From the NCBI GenBank assembly GCA_943192975.1, contig CALPCJ010000002.1, positions 186,001-250,000 of the forward strand: a stretch of 64,000 nt of DNA. Reading direction: 5' to 3'. The notes under the pieces are model-generated. The model saw nothing but the letters and a program-made list of their open reading frames with translations, made no database searches and had not been told where the DNA came from. Below, piece after piece: positions 8,574 to 16,936 of this stretch. Both the position numbers and the translations under genes were made by a program. Source of the stretch: Senimuribacter intestinalis. Its GTDB lineage: Bacteria > Bacillota > Clostridia > Peptostreptococcales > Anaerovoracaceae. Each line of letters opens with the position of its first letter. Position 1 is the stretch's first letter.

Positions 8574-9980
8574 TCACTCCTTTATCATCGATCTCACATC
8601 CTGTAAAAACGCGGCTTTTCCTTCTTTGCTGGAGTAAACGCCATGTCCGCCGGGATATTCCTTTGTCACAACCCTCCCATAAGCAATTCCGCTGTGGCTA
8701 AACTGATATCTGGTATTTCCAGCTAATGTGCAGAGATCGTATAGCCCGCTTGCCATGAAAATTTTCATATCCGGCATCCGTTCTGCTGCCTCTCGCAGAC
8801 AGTCCATGTGGGATTTTCCATTTTCCGCAGTGTAGTTCCAGTCAGGATATACATTCAGATTACCAGTATAATATATTCGCTGCGTATCCACACCTAGCTT
8901 CGGCGTCAGAATACCATTCATAACCGAAAGAGGTATATTTCCATCGCCAACCATATTATAGACTCCCGCAAGAGGTGACGTCACGCGCCCGTCATATAAA
9001 TCAACACGGCGTTCTTTATGACGAACCACCTGGGTCATAAAATCATCCAGAGTCCGCAGTTTTAATCTGCTATTTTCAAAATACGCAGCGTCCATTCCTG
9101 TATATTTGGCAAGTTCCGCCGCAAGCTCCTTTATTTCCTCCAGACTGCAGTCATCTCCTGCAAAGAGCGCCGGCAAAAGCCGTGTTCTTCCAAATGTCCA
9201 GGCTGCCTCCACAAAAGCGTTTCTTTCCTCGTCTTCCTGATGATTATGATACCAGTTAACTGCCGCCATAGATGGAAGTGCCGCCGTAACGAGTTCCAGG
9301 GCAGGGTCAATCAATTCGTTTCCCGACTTTCCCACAGAGAGCGCCGAACCAATTAAAATGACACCGGCTACCGGCACTCCGAGCATCATCCGATTTCCAT
9401 AGAACGGATTTCTTCCCAATTCATCCAGTACCCTGCAGGCTCTGATTGTGCCGTAGCTCTCTCCGCATAAATATACTGGGCTGTTCCATCTTTGATGCTT
9501 TTTCAGCCAGCTGACAATAGCAAAAGCAATACTGCGTGCATCCCCGTCCACCGAAAAGTAATGTTTCGCTGCTTCGTCCCGAAAGAGTCTGGAATATCCT
9601 ACTCCCACCGGATCCATATATACAAGGTCACAAAGGTCCAAAATCGTGTCTGCTTCTATTTCCAGCCCATAGATTGGATTTTTTTCTTCGTCTCTGGCAA
9701 TACAGTAAGGGCCAAAGCATTCCAGCTGCAACATGGAGACCGCACTGCCAGGTCCCCCATTCCACAAAAACATAACCGGTCGCTGGCTGTTTTCATCATC
9801 CGTTCTGAGATAAGAAATTGTTGAAATTACAGCTTCTGTTCTGCCTTCCTCATCATAAAAGCTGTGATCCTCTGTCACCGCTTCAAATGCAATCCTGCCG
9901 TCACGCAATGGTGCTTCTAATTTCTGAGCAGCGTGAAGCGGCTGAAAAGTTTCTGTCGTATATGGATGAATTTTATTCAT
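8574..9980 (-). CDS. S10-family serine carboxypeptidase-like peptidase, cytosolic (second intact copy)
   Basis: 468 residues with a complete S10 set: NGGPGSA (74-80), nucleophile S175 in GESYG, D415 in GLYD and H446 in GGH. It lacks a signal peptide. The start is at 9980 (GGAGGGAGAAAAC upstream), overlapping the stop of the preceding amidohydrolase by 8 bp; the frame extends to 10094 inside that gene without support. It is the last gene of the three-gene operon amidohydrolase, metal-less amidohydrolase, S10. The pairing of cytosolic S10 enzymes with amidohydrolases in both operons suggests sequential breakdown of one class of peptide-like substrate. Confidence 0.9.
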   Translation of the reverse strand: MNKIHPYTTETFQPLHAAQKLEAPLRDGRIAFEAVTEDHSFYDEEGRTEAVISTISYLRTDDENSQRPVMFLWNGGPGSAVSMLQLECFGPYCIARDEEKNPIYGLEIEADTILDLCDLVYMDPVGVGYSRLFRDEAAKHYFSVDGDARSIAFAIVSWLKKHQRWNSPVYLCGESYGTIRACRVLDELGRNPFYGNRMMLGVPVAGVILIGSALSVGKSGNELIDPALELVTAALPSMAAVNWYHNHQEDEERNAFVEAAWTFGRTRLLPALFAGDDCSLEEIKELAAELAKYTGMDAAYFENSRLKLRTLDDFMTQVVRHKERRVDLYDGRVTSPLAGVYNMVGDGNIPLSVMNGILTPKLGVDTQRIYYTGNLNVYPDWNYTAENGKSHMDCLREAAERMPDMKIFMASGLYDLCTLAGNTRYQFSHSGIAYGRVVTKEYPGGHGVYSSKEGKAAFLQDVRSMIKE

Positions 9981-11151
9981 GTTTTCTCCCTCCAAATTCT
10001 GCATCCGCGTACACCTGCTTTCCATCCACATATGTCGCAACACACTTTGAGGTGGACAGCAGCGCATTTCCTGTATAAATTGAGAAATCTGCATCCTTTT
10101 CTTCTTCTAACGTGCCGATATGTTCTGACAAGCCTAGCAGTTCCGCAGGCAAAGTAGTGATGGATGCCAGCGCATGTTTTTCGGATAAACCATGACCCAT
10201 CGCAAAGCCCGCCATATACGGCAGCATCCTTGTTGTTGTCACACCATCCGCAGTCAGCACAATATCGCACCCAGCCTCTTCTAGTACGGAAAAGCATTCC
10301 ATGGACATATCATATTTGGCCGCCATTGAGTTCTGCATCGGTCCAAACGGCACACCGTTCAGCAGCACTGTTTGGGCATGTGCTGTCCAGAATTCAGGAA
10401 GCTTCCACGCTTCGTAAAGGCCATCCAGAATATAGTCCAGTCCAAATTCCTCACAAAGCTTTACGGCAGGAGGAATATCCTGGGCTGCCAAGACGTAAAC
10501 CCTCACCTTTATTTCTCGCTTCAACGCCTTTGCCAATACTACGGTTTTCGGATCAGCTGGTTTTTCACCGCTTTCCACCACATCCTTTACACGGCAAAGT
10601 TCACTGTAGAGCATATCCATCAGCGCCATGCGGGTCATTGGCGGCTGCCCTTTCTGTTTAAAACCCATCAGCGGGTAATCACCAACACACAAATGCAGCT
10701 GCTGCGTACCTGGCAGAAACATTTCATCTGCCGTTTCACTTTTCCTTAGCTTAAACGCAATTCCCTGTCCATCTATAATCACGCCATGGCCAGCCGCAGC
10801 ATAAGCTGTCGTAATACCGACCGCTCTGGCTCTTTCAATCGCCTGTGAAAACGGATCAAATCCATCTGCCGTAGTTAACTGCGGCTGCATTGCTGCGCCT
10901 AAATCACAGCCGTCCCAAGTATCTTCCATATAGTTGAATGGTTCTTTGTTGATACCAAGATGGCTGGACGCATCGATAAATCCAGGATAAATCTCATATT
11001 CCCCTGCGTCCACTACCTCTGCTGTTTCAGGGTATTTCGTACTCATACCAATTGATTTTATTTTTCCATCTTCAATGATCATAATACCCGGCGTTAGAAC
11101 CCTGTCAGGAGATACAATGATTGTCTTTGCTTTCATTACTGTCATGCTCAT
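9973..11151 (-). CDS. Amidohydrolase-fold protein lacking metal ligands (probable non-catalytic paralog)
   Basis: 392 residues, homologous over its whole length to the next gene upstream (for example EEFGLDY is identical in both). The metal-binding positions are lost: the first His of H-x-H is Ser62, the H-C-H pair is Tyr219 and Leu221, and the next His is Gly244. Only the second His of the first motif (His64) remains. The fold motifs (N-terminal beta-sandwich, VITLAD-like strands, ADFSIY end) persist, so the gene is not decaying. It may be a structural or regulatory partner of the intact paralog, forming a heteromer. It starts at 11151 behind AAAGGAGG, two bases after the upstream gene's stop, and overlaps the S10 gene by 8 bp. 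Confidence 0.85.
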   Translation of the reverse strand: MSMTVMKAKTIIVSPDRVLTPGIMIIEDGKIKSIGMSTKYPETAEVVDAGEYEIYPGFIDASSHLGINKEPFNYMEDTWDGCDLGAAMQPQLTTADGFDPFSQAIERARAVGITTAYAAAGHGVIIDGQGIAFKLRKSETADEMFLPGTQQLHLCVGDYPLMGFKQKGQPPMTRMALMDMLYSELCRVKDVVESGEKPADPKTVVLAKALKREIKVRVYVLAAQDIPPAVKLCEEFGLDYILDGLYEAWKLPEFWTAHAQTVLLNGVPFGPMQNSMAAKYDMSMECFSVLEEAGCDIVLTADGVTTTRMLPYMAGFAMGHGLSEKHALASITTLPAELLGLSEHIGTLEEEKDADFSIYTGNALLSTSKCVATYVDGKQVYADAEFGGRKHE

Positions 11152-11153
11152 AG

Positions 11154-12299
11154 CTACGCCTCCTTTTTATAATTGTAAATTATTCCGTCTATCATCGTCA
11201 TTTCACAGTTCGTCGTATTTAAAAGCGGATTTCCATTAAATACCGCAAGGTCTGCGTCCTTTCCTACTTCCACTGCACCGATTCTATGTTCCAAATGCAG
11301 GTTTCTTGCCGCCTCTATCGTAAGCCCCCGCATCGCTGCCTCCTGTGACAGTCCATAAGCGGTACAGACCCCTGCAAGCGATGGCAGCATCAAAGTATCT
11401 GTATCCCACGACGCATCCTGAATTAGGGAAAACTTTACGCCTTCCCGCTCCAACATACCAGGATTGACCGGATCAATTGTTTCAAGTTCATATTTCAGCG
11501 GATTCATCAAAAGCGGTCCCAGGCAGCAGCGAACATTATGTTGCCCCAAAAACTCTGCAACTAATCTGCCGCCGGTCACATGCTCCAACGTATAATCGAG
11601 ACCAAACTCCTCAGAAATTTTGACGGCCGTAACGATATCCCGTGGATCATGACAATGAATTTTCACCAGTCTCTTTCCCTGCAGCGCCTCTGCTACAGGA
11701 ATGTTCTGCCAGTTTGCTGCGCTTTCAAAATCAAAATTTCCCGCGTCAAGCTGCGCCTTTACACTGTAAAATGCCTGCCGCAGTACTGCGGCGTTTCCCA
11801 TGCGGCTAGCTGGTGAAACACCTTTTTTCCCCATAAACATTTTAGGATTGTCTCCCAGCGCCAGCTTCAGTGGCTGGCACTCTGCCAATTCTATCTCATC
11901 GACGACTGCCGCATCTTTTAATTTTATCGTCACACCGGTGCCATTGATTAAAGCTTCTGAACCCGGTAAAATGCAGTATGTAGTAAAACCGCCGCCGCGC
12001 ACCTTTGCGATGGCTGGATCTATTGGGCTGATTGCTTCTCTAACAGAAAAAAATGGTCTAACTGGATTTGTTGTCATCTCATTGGTGTCATTCCCTGTTG
12101 CCAGGTGACCGTGGGATTCAATAAGCCCTGGTGTCACCCACTTATCCTTTGCGTCTATAATCTGACAGTCTGCAAAGGCGATAAAACCATCCCGCACTTC
12201 TCTTATTTTATTCTTTTCTACAATCACGGTCTGCCTATCCTTATAAGTACCGTCTGGCTGCAGCAGTCTACCGCACTGAATTGCTAATTTCTTTTCCAT
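11154..12299 (-). CDS. Metal-dependent amidohydrolase (imidazolonepropionase-like)
   Basis: 381-residue hydrolase with an intact metal site: H63 and H65 (SHGH), H215 and H217 (HCH), H240 (LEH) and a downstream Asp in QDAS. It belongs to the imidazolonepropionase-related amidohydrolases, many of which cleave cyclic or N-capped dipeptides; the substrate is not predictable. It is the first gene of the operon, starting at 12299 behind AAAGGAAG. The promoter region upstream carries the palindrome at 12364 and faces LysR 3. It should supply the catalytic activity if it associates with the metal-less neighbour. Confidence 0.88.
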   Translation of the reverse strand: MEKKLAIQCGRLLQPDGTYKDRQTVIVEKNKIREVRDGFIAFADCQIIDAKDKWVTPGLIESHGHLATGNDTNEMTTNPVRPFFSVREAISPIDPAIAKVRGGGFTTYCILPGSEALINGTGVTIKLKDAAVVDEIELAECQPLKLALGDNPKMFMGKKGVSPASRMGNAAVLRQAFYSVKAQLDAGNFDFESAANWQNIPVAEALQGKRLVKIHCHDPRDIVTAVKISEEFGLDYTLEHVTGGRLVAEFLGQHNVRCCLGPLLMNPLKYELETIDPVNPGMLEREGVKFSLIQDASWDTDTLMLPSLAGVCTAYGLSQEAAMRGLTIEAARNLHLEHRIGAVEVGKDADLAVFNGNPLLNTTNCEMTMIDGIIYNYKKEA

Positions 12300-12336
12300 C
12301 TAAGCTTCCTTTCGTTTCAAAGTTTTGACTCTATCA

Positions 12337-12365
12337 ATCTTGCTGACGACGACTGATGTGTTCAA
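12337..12365 (-). promoter_or_regulatory. Activator-dependent-looking promoter of the amidohydrolase/S10 operon
   Basis: TTGAAC (12365-12360) is joined to the palindrome exactly as at 7530-7547, but the hexamer 17 bases on is CAAGAT, a poor -10. Such weak -10 boxes fit promoters that need an activator. Confidence 0.45.
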
Positions 12366-12377
12366 TAACATGTTATT
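12364..12377. promoter_or_regulatory. Palindromic operator AATAACATGTTATT, copy 2
   Basis: Identical to the palindrome at 7534-7547, with the same 23-bp distance to the LysR -35 box and the same overlap with the divergent -35 box. Confidence 0.65.
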
Positions 12378-12400
12378 CTAAGTAAAGTTTACGTCTTTCC

Positions 12401-12429
12401 TTGCCTTTTGTAAATTTATCATTTATAAT
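12401..12429 (+). promoter_or_regulatory. Promoter of LysR 3
   Basis: TTGCCT (12401-12406), 17-bp spacer, TATAAT (12424-12429); same layout as the LysR 2 promoter. Confidence 0.75.
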
Positions 12430-12471
12430 GGCATCGTAAAATAGATTAATGATAAGAAAGGATTGTCTGAA

Positions 12472-13377
12472 ATGATTGATATGAAGGATATTCTCTGCGT
12501 CTTGTCAGTGGCGGAAGAAAAGAGCATTACTAAAGCGGCAGCAAAACTATTCCTAACCCAGTCTGCCGTATCCCAAAGAATTACCAGAGTCGAAAAAGAA
12601 CTAGGCATGGTACTCCTCCTGAGAAACAACCGCAGTGTAGAGCTAACCGATGCCGGACACCACTTTGTAGAAAATGCCAGCGTGCTAATTGCACAATGGA
12701 AAGGATTTCTCCACAAAATGGAAAGCTTTTCTTCGACCCACCAAGAGGGCGGTAGTATTAATATTGCCCTGCTTTCGCTGGCAATCTATTCAGAGCTGCC
12801 GCAGGTAGTCTCCGCTTTTATGTCTTCAAATCCTCACTGGACAGTCAATTTTATAAATGACACCATGGTAAATGATGTTGCGTTCAGCAAACTTCTTTCA
12901 GAAGAAATTGATTTTTATTTCCTTCATGCAACTACAGGTGCGTTAAACAATTTACAGCAAATAGGCTTCGCCCCGCTGTTTTCTGACTCCTTATCCATCC
13001 TGCTGTGCCGTACGGACCCTCTTTCAAAAAAAGAGATCATCCATGCAGAGGATCTTGCTGACGGTCATCTGATTACCTACTCGGCTGACCAGATTGAAAT
13101 TTTTCCGGCATCTCTGAAGATTTCCTCCAGTGTCTGCAATAGCAATTTCCTTCCGTCCATGATTACAAAACCGGGAGACTTCTCTCTTGCGCCTCAGAGC
13201 CGTTGTGCTCCTATTCTGAACCAGTATCCTCATCTCTGTGCGCTGCCCTTTCAAGCTCCTGCAAACAACCATCAGCTGACTTTTTATTTGGTTTACAGCG
13301 CAAATCGTCCCAAGATTGAAGCTCACCCATTCTACCGATTTGTAATAGATTACTATGAAAACAAGAAAACATATTAA
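12472..13377 (+). CDS. LysR-family transcriptional regulator (paralog 3)
   Basis: 301 residues with a LysR HTH (LTQSAVSQR) and effector domain, paralogous to the regulators at 53 and 7641. I use the ATG at 12472 because the MIDM-D-ILCVL opening is shared by all three; an alternative upstream start at 12463 lies inside the ribosome-site spacer after AAGAAAGG. It is divergent from the amidohydrolase/S10 operon and presumably controls it. The first half of the gene is most like the others; the effector domains differ more, consistent with different ligands. Confidence 0.93.
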   Translation: MIDMKDILCVLSVAEEKSITKAAAKLFLTQSAVSQRITRVEKELGMVLLLRNNRSVELTDAGHHFVENASVLIAQWKGFLHKMESFSSTHQEGGSINIALLSLAIYSELPQVVSAFMSSNPHWTVNFINDTMVNDVAFSKLLSEEIDFYFLHATTGALNNLQQIGFAPLFSDSLSILLCRTDPLSKKEIIHAEDLADGHLITYSADQIEIFPASLKISSSVCNSNFLPSMITKPGDFSLAPQSRCAPILNQYPHLCALPFQAPANNHQLTFYLVYSANRPKIEAHPFYRFVIDYYENKKTY

Positions 13378-13380
13378 AGA

Positions 13381-13419
13381 AAAAAACGGGAAAATCTCAG
13401 AAAAGATTTCCCGTTTTTT
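13381..13419. terminator. Bidirectional terminator between LysR 3 and pepV-like gene
   Basis: AAAAAACGGGAAAATC pairs with GATTTCCCGTTTTTT with one bulged A. A and T runs flank the stem, so it can serve both convergent genes. Confidence 0.8.
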
Positions 13420-13438
13420 GCACTAAGTCATTACATCC

Positions 13439-14851
13439 TTATTTACACAAATCATAAATCGCGGTCGCAAACAGCATTCCGCTTACCAGTAGCTGATCAA
13501 TTTCCGCAAACTCATCCGGTCCATGCATTTTGTTATCCACATTAAGCTTTGCGCAGCCAAAAGCAACGCCGCCCGATAAACCGTGCACATAAGTACCGCC
13601 GCCGATGGCGATACATTCTCCCTTTTCGCCAAACCATGTTTCATAATGTGCAAGAAGTGTCTTGACAAGCGGTGTATCCGGCGATACATAATGCGGCGCG
13701 CTAATACTGGTCTCTGCTGTATAACCGGCTGCCTTCAGTTTCTCAGGCAGCGGCGCAAAATCAGGTTCGCTCATGGAAATCGGCGTCCGGCTGTCCACCT
13801 CTGCAAAGAGATTTCCCGTTTCATCGATGTTCAAAATATTAAAGGACACACTGATTTCACCGGATTCCTCATCCTGTCCGTAAATGCCTGCAGATCTGCC
13901 GTGACCATCGCCATGGGGAAAGATTTCGTGCAGCGCCTTAAGCATTGAAAAATCTGCCTCCGGCAGTTTCGCTAGTAGCTGCAACATTGCTGTCGCCGCA
14001 TTGTTGCCCGCGTCAGGATCTGCCGCATGGGCGGCAATGCCTTTTAAGGCAACGTGAAGCTGTGTGCCCTCAGATGCAAGCGCAGTTTCTACACCGGTTT
14101 CTTCCGCCAGCTGCGCAAGGAGCTTTCGCATCTCTTCTTCACAAACACCAGAAATCACAGCCTCCGCGTCTGCCGGAATGACGTTGCTCTTAGTGCCGCA
14201 CTGCACCGATTGAATCTTTACAACGCCTGTCTGTTTTGGCAGAATTCCATTAATTTTCACACCGAAATGCCCTTTTTCCAAGTTAATCAAAGGATAATCC
14301 GCATCTGGTGAGAATGTCATCTCCGCAGGGCTTGTCTTTGTCCAATAGTAGTCCAAATCAGAACTGCCGCATTCTTCGTCGCAGCCGACTACAACCCGGA
14401 CCCCTTGCTGCAGAGAAATTCCCAGTTCCTTGATCGCGCGAAGTGCGTAAATGGCAGCAAGCGCTGGTCCCTTATCATCAGCGGTTCCTCTGCCGTATAC
14501 TTTTCCGTCCACTTCTTTCATCACAAAAGGCTCTGTTACTGTCCAGCCTTTACCCTCCGGCACGACGTCCAAGTGCGCCAGGATTTCCAATTTCCGCTCT
14601 TTGCTGTCGTCCAGCTGAATAATGCCTACATAATTCTCCCAGTTTTCCGTGTAAAGTCCATAGCCTGCGGCGATTTCCAGCGTTTTTGCCAGCGCCTGCG
14701 CCGGACCTTCCCCGTAAGGCATACCCTCTTTCGCCTCTGTTCTTTGGCTATCTATAGCGATTAACGCTGCTAAATCCTGCAGAAACTCTGCACGATGCGC
14801 TTCAAAATAAGCCTTTACCTGCGGCATAGTATCCAGTATCCTCTGTTCCAT
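13439..14851 (-). CDS. pepV: M20-family dipeptidase, PepV/Sapep type
   Basis: 470-residue cytosolic dipeptidase, a typical length for PepV/Sapep enzymes, which split a broad range of dipeptides with zinc or manganese. Motifs are LAHLDVVPEG (metal His and catalytic Asp), GRGTADDKGP (bridging Asp), GCDEECGS (catalytic Glu pair) and a C-terminal MHGPDE with the last metal His. The large insert domain between them is present. It starts at 14851 after GAAAGAAGGTTAGG. It stands alone, convergent with LysR 3, but its activity matches the neighbouring peptide-degrading operons. Confidence 0.92.
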   Translation of the reverse strand: MEQRILDTMPQVKAYFEAHRAEFLQDLAALIAIDSQRTEAKEGMPYGEGPAQALAKTLEIAAGYGLYTENWENYVGIIQLDDSKERKLEILAHLDVVPEGKGWTVTEPFVMKEVDGKVYGRGTADDKGPALAAIYALRAIKELGISLQQGVRVVVGCDEECGSSDLDYYWTKTSPAEMTFSPDADYPLINLEKGHFGVKINGILPKQTGVVKIQSVQCGTKSNVIPADAEAVISGVCEEEMRKLLAQLAEETGVETALASEGTQLHVALKGIAAHAADPDAGNNAATAMLQLLAKLPEADFSMLKALHEIFPHGDGHGRSAGIYGQDEESGEISVSFNILNIDETGNLFAEVDSRTPISMSEPDFAPLPEKLKAAGYTAETSISAPHYVSPDTPLVKTLLAHYETWFGEKGECIAIGGGTYVHGLSGGVAFGCAKLNVDNKMHGPDEFAEIDQLLVSGMLFATAIYDLCK

Positions 14852-15008
14852 TTTCCTAACCTTCTTTCTCTTGTGTTTACAGTATCATTCTATCATGGCT
14901 TTTAGTGCTGTCAATAGGATTTCTTGTAAAAAGCCTTTTCTTTTTGTTATATAATACAAATTGCTATCTTGTAGTCTTCTTGCCCGATTATACACGGTAA
15001 AATTCCTC

Positions 15009-15037
15009 TTGACACGAGTCCGACTTCGGACTATACT
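15009..15037 (+). promoter_or_regulatory. Consensus promoter of the marR/MATE operon
   Basis: TTGACA (15009-15014), 17-bp spacer, TATACT (15032-15037). The spacer is almost filled by an operator, so repressor binding would block RNA polymerase. Confidence 0.85.
15017..15032. promoter_or_regulatory. MarR operator O1
   Basis: AGTCCGACTTCGGACT: perfect seven-base arms around CT, located between the -35 and -10 boxes. Confidence 0.8.
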
Positions 15038-15053
15038 ATATATTGTTGTCAAA

Positions 15054-15069
15054 AGTCCGATTTCGGACT
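15054..15069. promoter_or_regulatory. MarR operator O2
   Basis: AGTCCGATTTCGGACT, differing from O1 in one spacer base. It lies 37 bp centre to centre from O1, in the transcribed leader. Confidence 0.8.
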
Positions 15070-15124
15070 TGTCTCAGTTTTCGCTGCTTACGGCAAGCGA
15101 CAGTTCATACAGGAGGTTTTTTTG

Positions 15125-15562
15125 ATGAAAACAGTTTTAAGTCCAGAATTTTTGGAGTTCAACCGTCTATATAAGGAAGAAAGCGATATTTACAGGGAAG
15201 TCGCCATGCGTCTTGGCTCCTGCAACAGCGCAATCAGCATTCTCTACGATTTGTGCTGTCTGGGAGAAGGCTGCACGCAGAAAGACATCTGCGACAATTC
15301 CTATCTCAGTAAGCAGACCGTCAATTCCTCCATCCGCAAACTGGAATCAAACGGCTATATTTATTTGGAAAAAGGCAAAGGCCGCAATTTGCAAATCTAT
15401 CTGACAGACAGCGGGCATAAGATTGTTGAAGAGAAAATTCTCCCTGTCATGGGTATGGAAATGCGTGCGTTTTCTGCGCTGGGTGATAGCGGCGAGGTAC
15501 TGCTGCAGCTCATGCGCAGGTATCTTGGCAACTTGCGTCAGGAAGTTGCATCCTTGAAATAA
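15125..15562 (+). CDS. MarR-family transcriptional regulator
   Basis: 145-residue winged-helix repressor. The HTH lies around residues 50-75 (QKDICDNSYLSKQTVNSSIRKL), followed by the wing (YIYLEKGKGRNLQIYLT) and a C-terminal dimerisation helix. It starts at 15125, with AGGAGG eight bases upstream; the preceding TTG is in frame but closer to the ribosome site. The gene lies 33 bp upstream of a MATE exporter, and two identical operators occupy its promoter. This is the usual layout of an autoregulated, ligand-relieved efflux operon; the inducing compound is unknown. Confidence 0.92.
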   Translation: MKTVLSPEFLEFNRLYKEESDIYREVAMRLGSCNSAISILYDLCCLGEGCTQKDICDNSYLSKQTVNSSIRKLESNGYIYLEKGKGRNLQIYLTDSGHKIVEEKILPVMGMEMRAFSALGDSGEVLLQLMRRYLGNLRQEVASLK

Positions 15563-15595
15563 CATATACCTAAATTGCAAAAGGAGGGATTCTAC

Positions 15596-16927
15596 ATGCG
15601 AATACAACTATCAGAACATTTCACATATAAAAAACTCTTTCTCTTTGTCCTGCCATCTATCGTCATGATGATTTTTACATCCATTTACTCGATTATCGAT
15701 GGTCTTTTCGTGTCCAACTTTGTGGGCAAAACAGCTTTCGCTGCAGTCAACCTGATTATGCCAATTTTCGGAGCGCTCAGCGCCATTGGTTTTATGCTGG
15801 GTACCGGCGGCAGCGCCATCGTTGCGAAAACCTTAGGAGAAAAGAAACAGGATCTTGCCAATCAGTATTTTTCCATGCTGATTTACGCTTTAATCATCGG
15901 CGGCGTCACCATTTCCCTGGTGGCACAGATTTTTGTCCGCCCCATATCCATTCTGCTGGGCGCAGAAGGTGAACTGCTGGAATACTGCGTGCTTTATTGC
16001 CGCATTATGCTGATTTCACTGCCCTGCTTTATGCTGCAGTGCGCCTTTCAGACCTTTTTTGTCGCTGCTGAAAAACAGAAGCTGGGACTTTACGTCTCCA
16101 TTATTTCCGGCGTCCTCAACATGTTGTTTGACTTTCTGTTCATTGCGGTATTTCACTGGGGTATTGCAGGCGCGGCAATCGCTACTGCCATCGGAGAAAT
16201 CTTTGGAGGCATTTTCCCAATCGTTTACTTTGCAAGGAAGAACAACAGCCTGCTTGCACTGACTCGAACTAAATTCTATCCAAAGGCACTGTTAAAAGCC
16301 TGCACCAACGGTTCTTCTGAGCTTTTAAGCAGTTTTTCCTCCTCCCTTGTCGGTGCACTTTACAATCTGCAGCTGCTGCGTTTTGCAGGAGAAAACGGTG
16401 TTGCTGCCTACGGCACAATTATGTATGTCAACTTCATCTTTGCTGCCATCTATCTGGGCTACAGTATGGGCTGCGCACCGATTGTCAGCTATAATTACGG
16501 TGCTGAAAATCATGCAGAACTAAAAAATCTGTTTAAAAAAAGCACCCGCGCCATCATCTGCTGCGGCATTGTACTGGTATGTCTGGCAGAGCTTCTAGCT
16601 GTGCCGCTTGCTACCATCTTTGTCGGCTACGACAAGACTCTCTTTGAAATGACCTGCCAAGGATTCCGTATCTGCGCCATGTCATTCCTGATTTGCGGAA
16701 TGAATATTTTCGGTTCTTCCTTCTTTACTGCGCTGAACAATGGCCCGCTCTCTGCGCTGATTTCATTCCTTAGAACGCTGGTATTCCAGGTATCCATCAT
16801 CCTGACTCTGCCACTGCTTCTGGGACTTACAGGCATCTGGCTTTCCGGAATTACCGCAGAAATATTAACGCTGGCAGTTACTGTCACCTGCCTGGTTCTC
16901 AATCGAAAAAAATATCATTATCTATAA
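15596..16927 (+). CDS. MATE-family efflux transporter
   Basis: 443-residue inner membrane protein with about twelve hydrophobic segments in two related halves, including the MATE-typical IDGLFVSNFVG and MLGTGGSAIVAK stretches in helices 1-2. MATE carriers expel drugs, dyes or metabolites in exchange for protons or sodium. It starts at 15596 with AAAAGGAGGG upstream; an in-frame ATG at 15575 lies before the ribosome site and is rejected. It is co-transcribed with the MarR gene and ends near a strong hairpin. Confidence 0.93.
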   Translation: MRIQLSEHFTYKKLFLFVLPSIVMMIFTSIYSIIDGLFVSNFVGKTAFAAVNLIMPIFGALSAIGFMLGTGGSAIVAKTLGEKKQDLANQYFSMLIYALIIGGVTISLVAQIFVRPISILLGAEGELLEYCVLYCRIMLISLPCFMLQCAFQTFFVAAEKQKLGLYVSIISGVLNMLFDFLFIAVFHWGIAGAAIATAIGEIFGGIFPIVYFARKNNSLLALTRTKFYPKALLKACTNGSSELLSSFSSSLVGALYNLQLLRFAGENGVAAYGTIMYVNFIFAAIYLGYSMGCAPIVSYNYGAENHAELKNLFKKSTRAIICCGIVLVCLAELLAVPLATIFVGYDKTLFEMTCQGFRICAMSFLICGMNIFGSSFFTALNNGPLSALISFLRTLVFQVSIILTLPLLLGLTGIWLSGITAEILTLAVTVTCLVLNRKKYHYL

Positions 16928-16936
16928 ATCTGTTTC

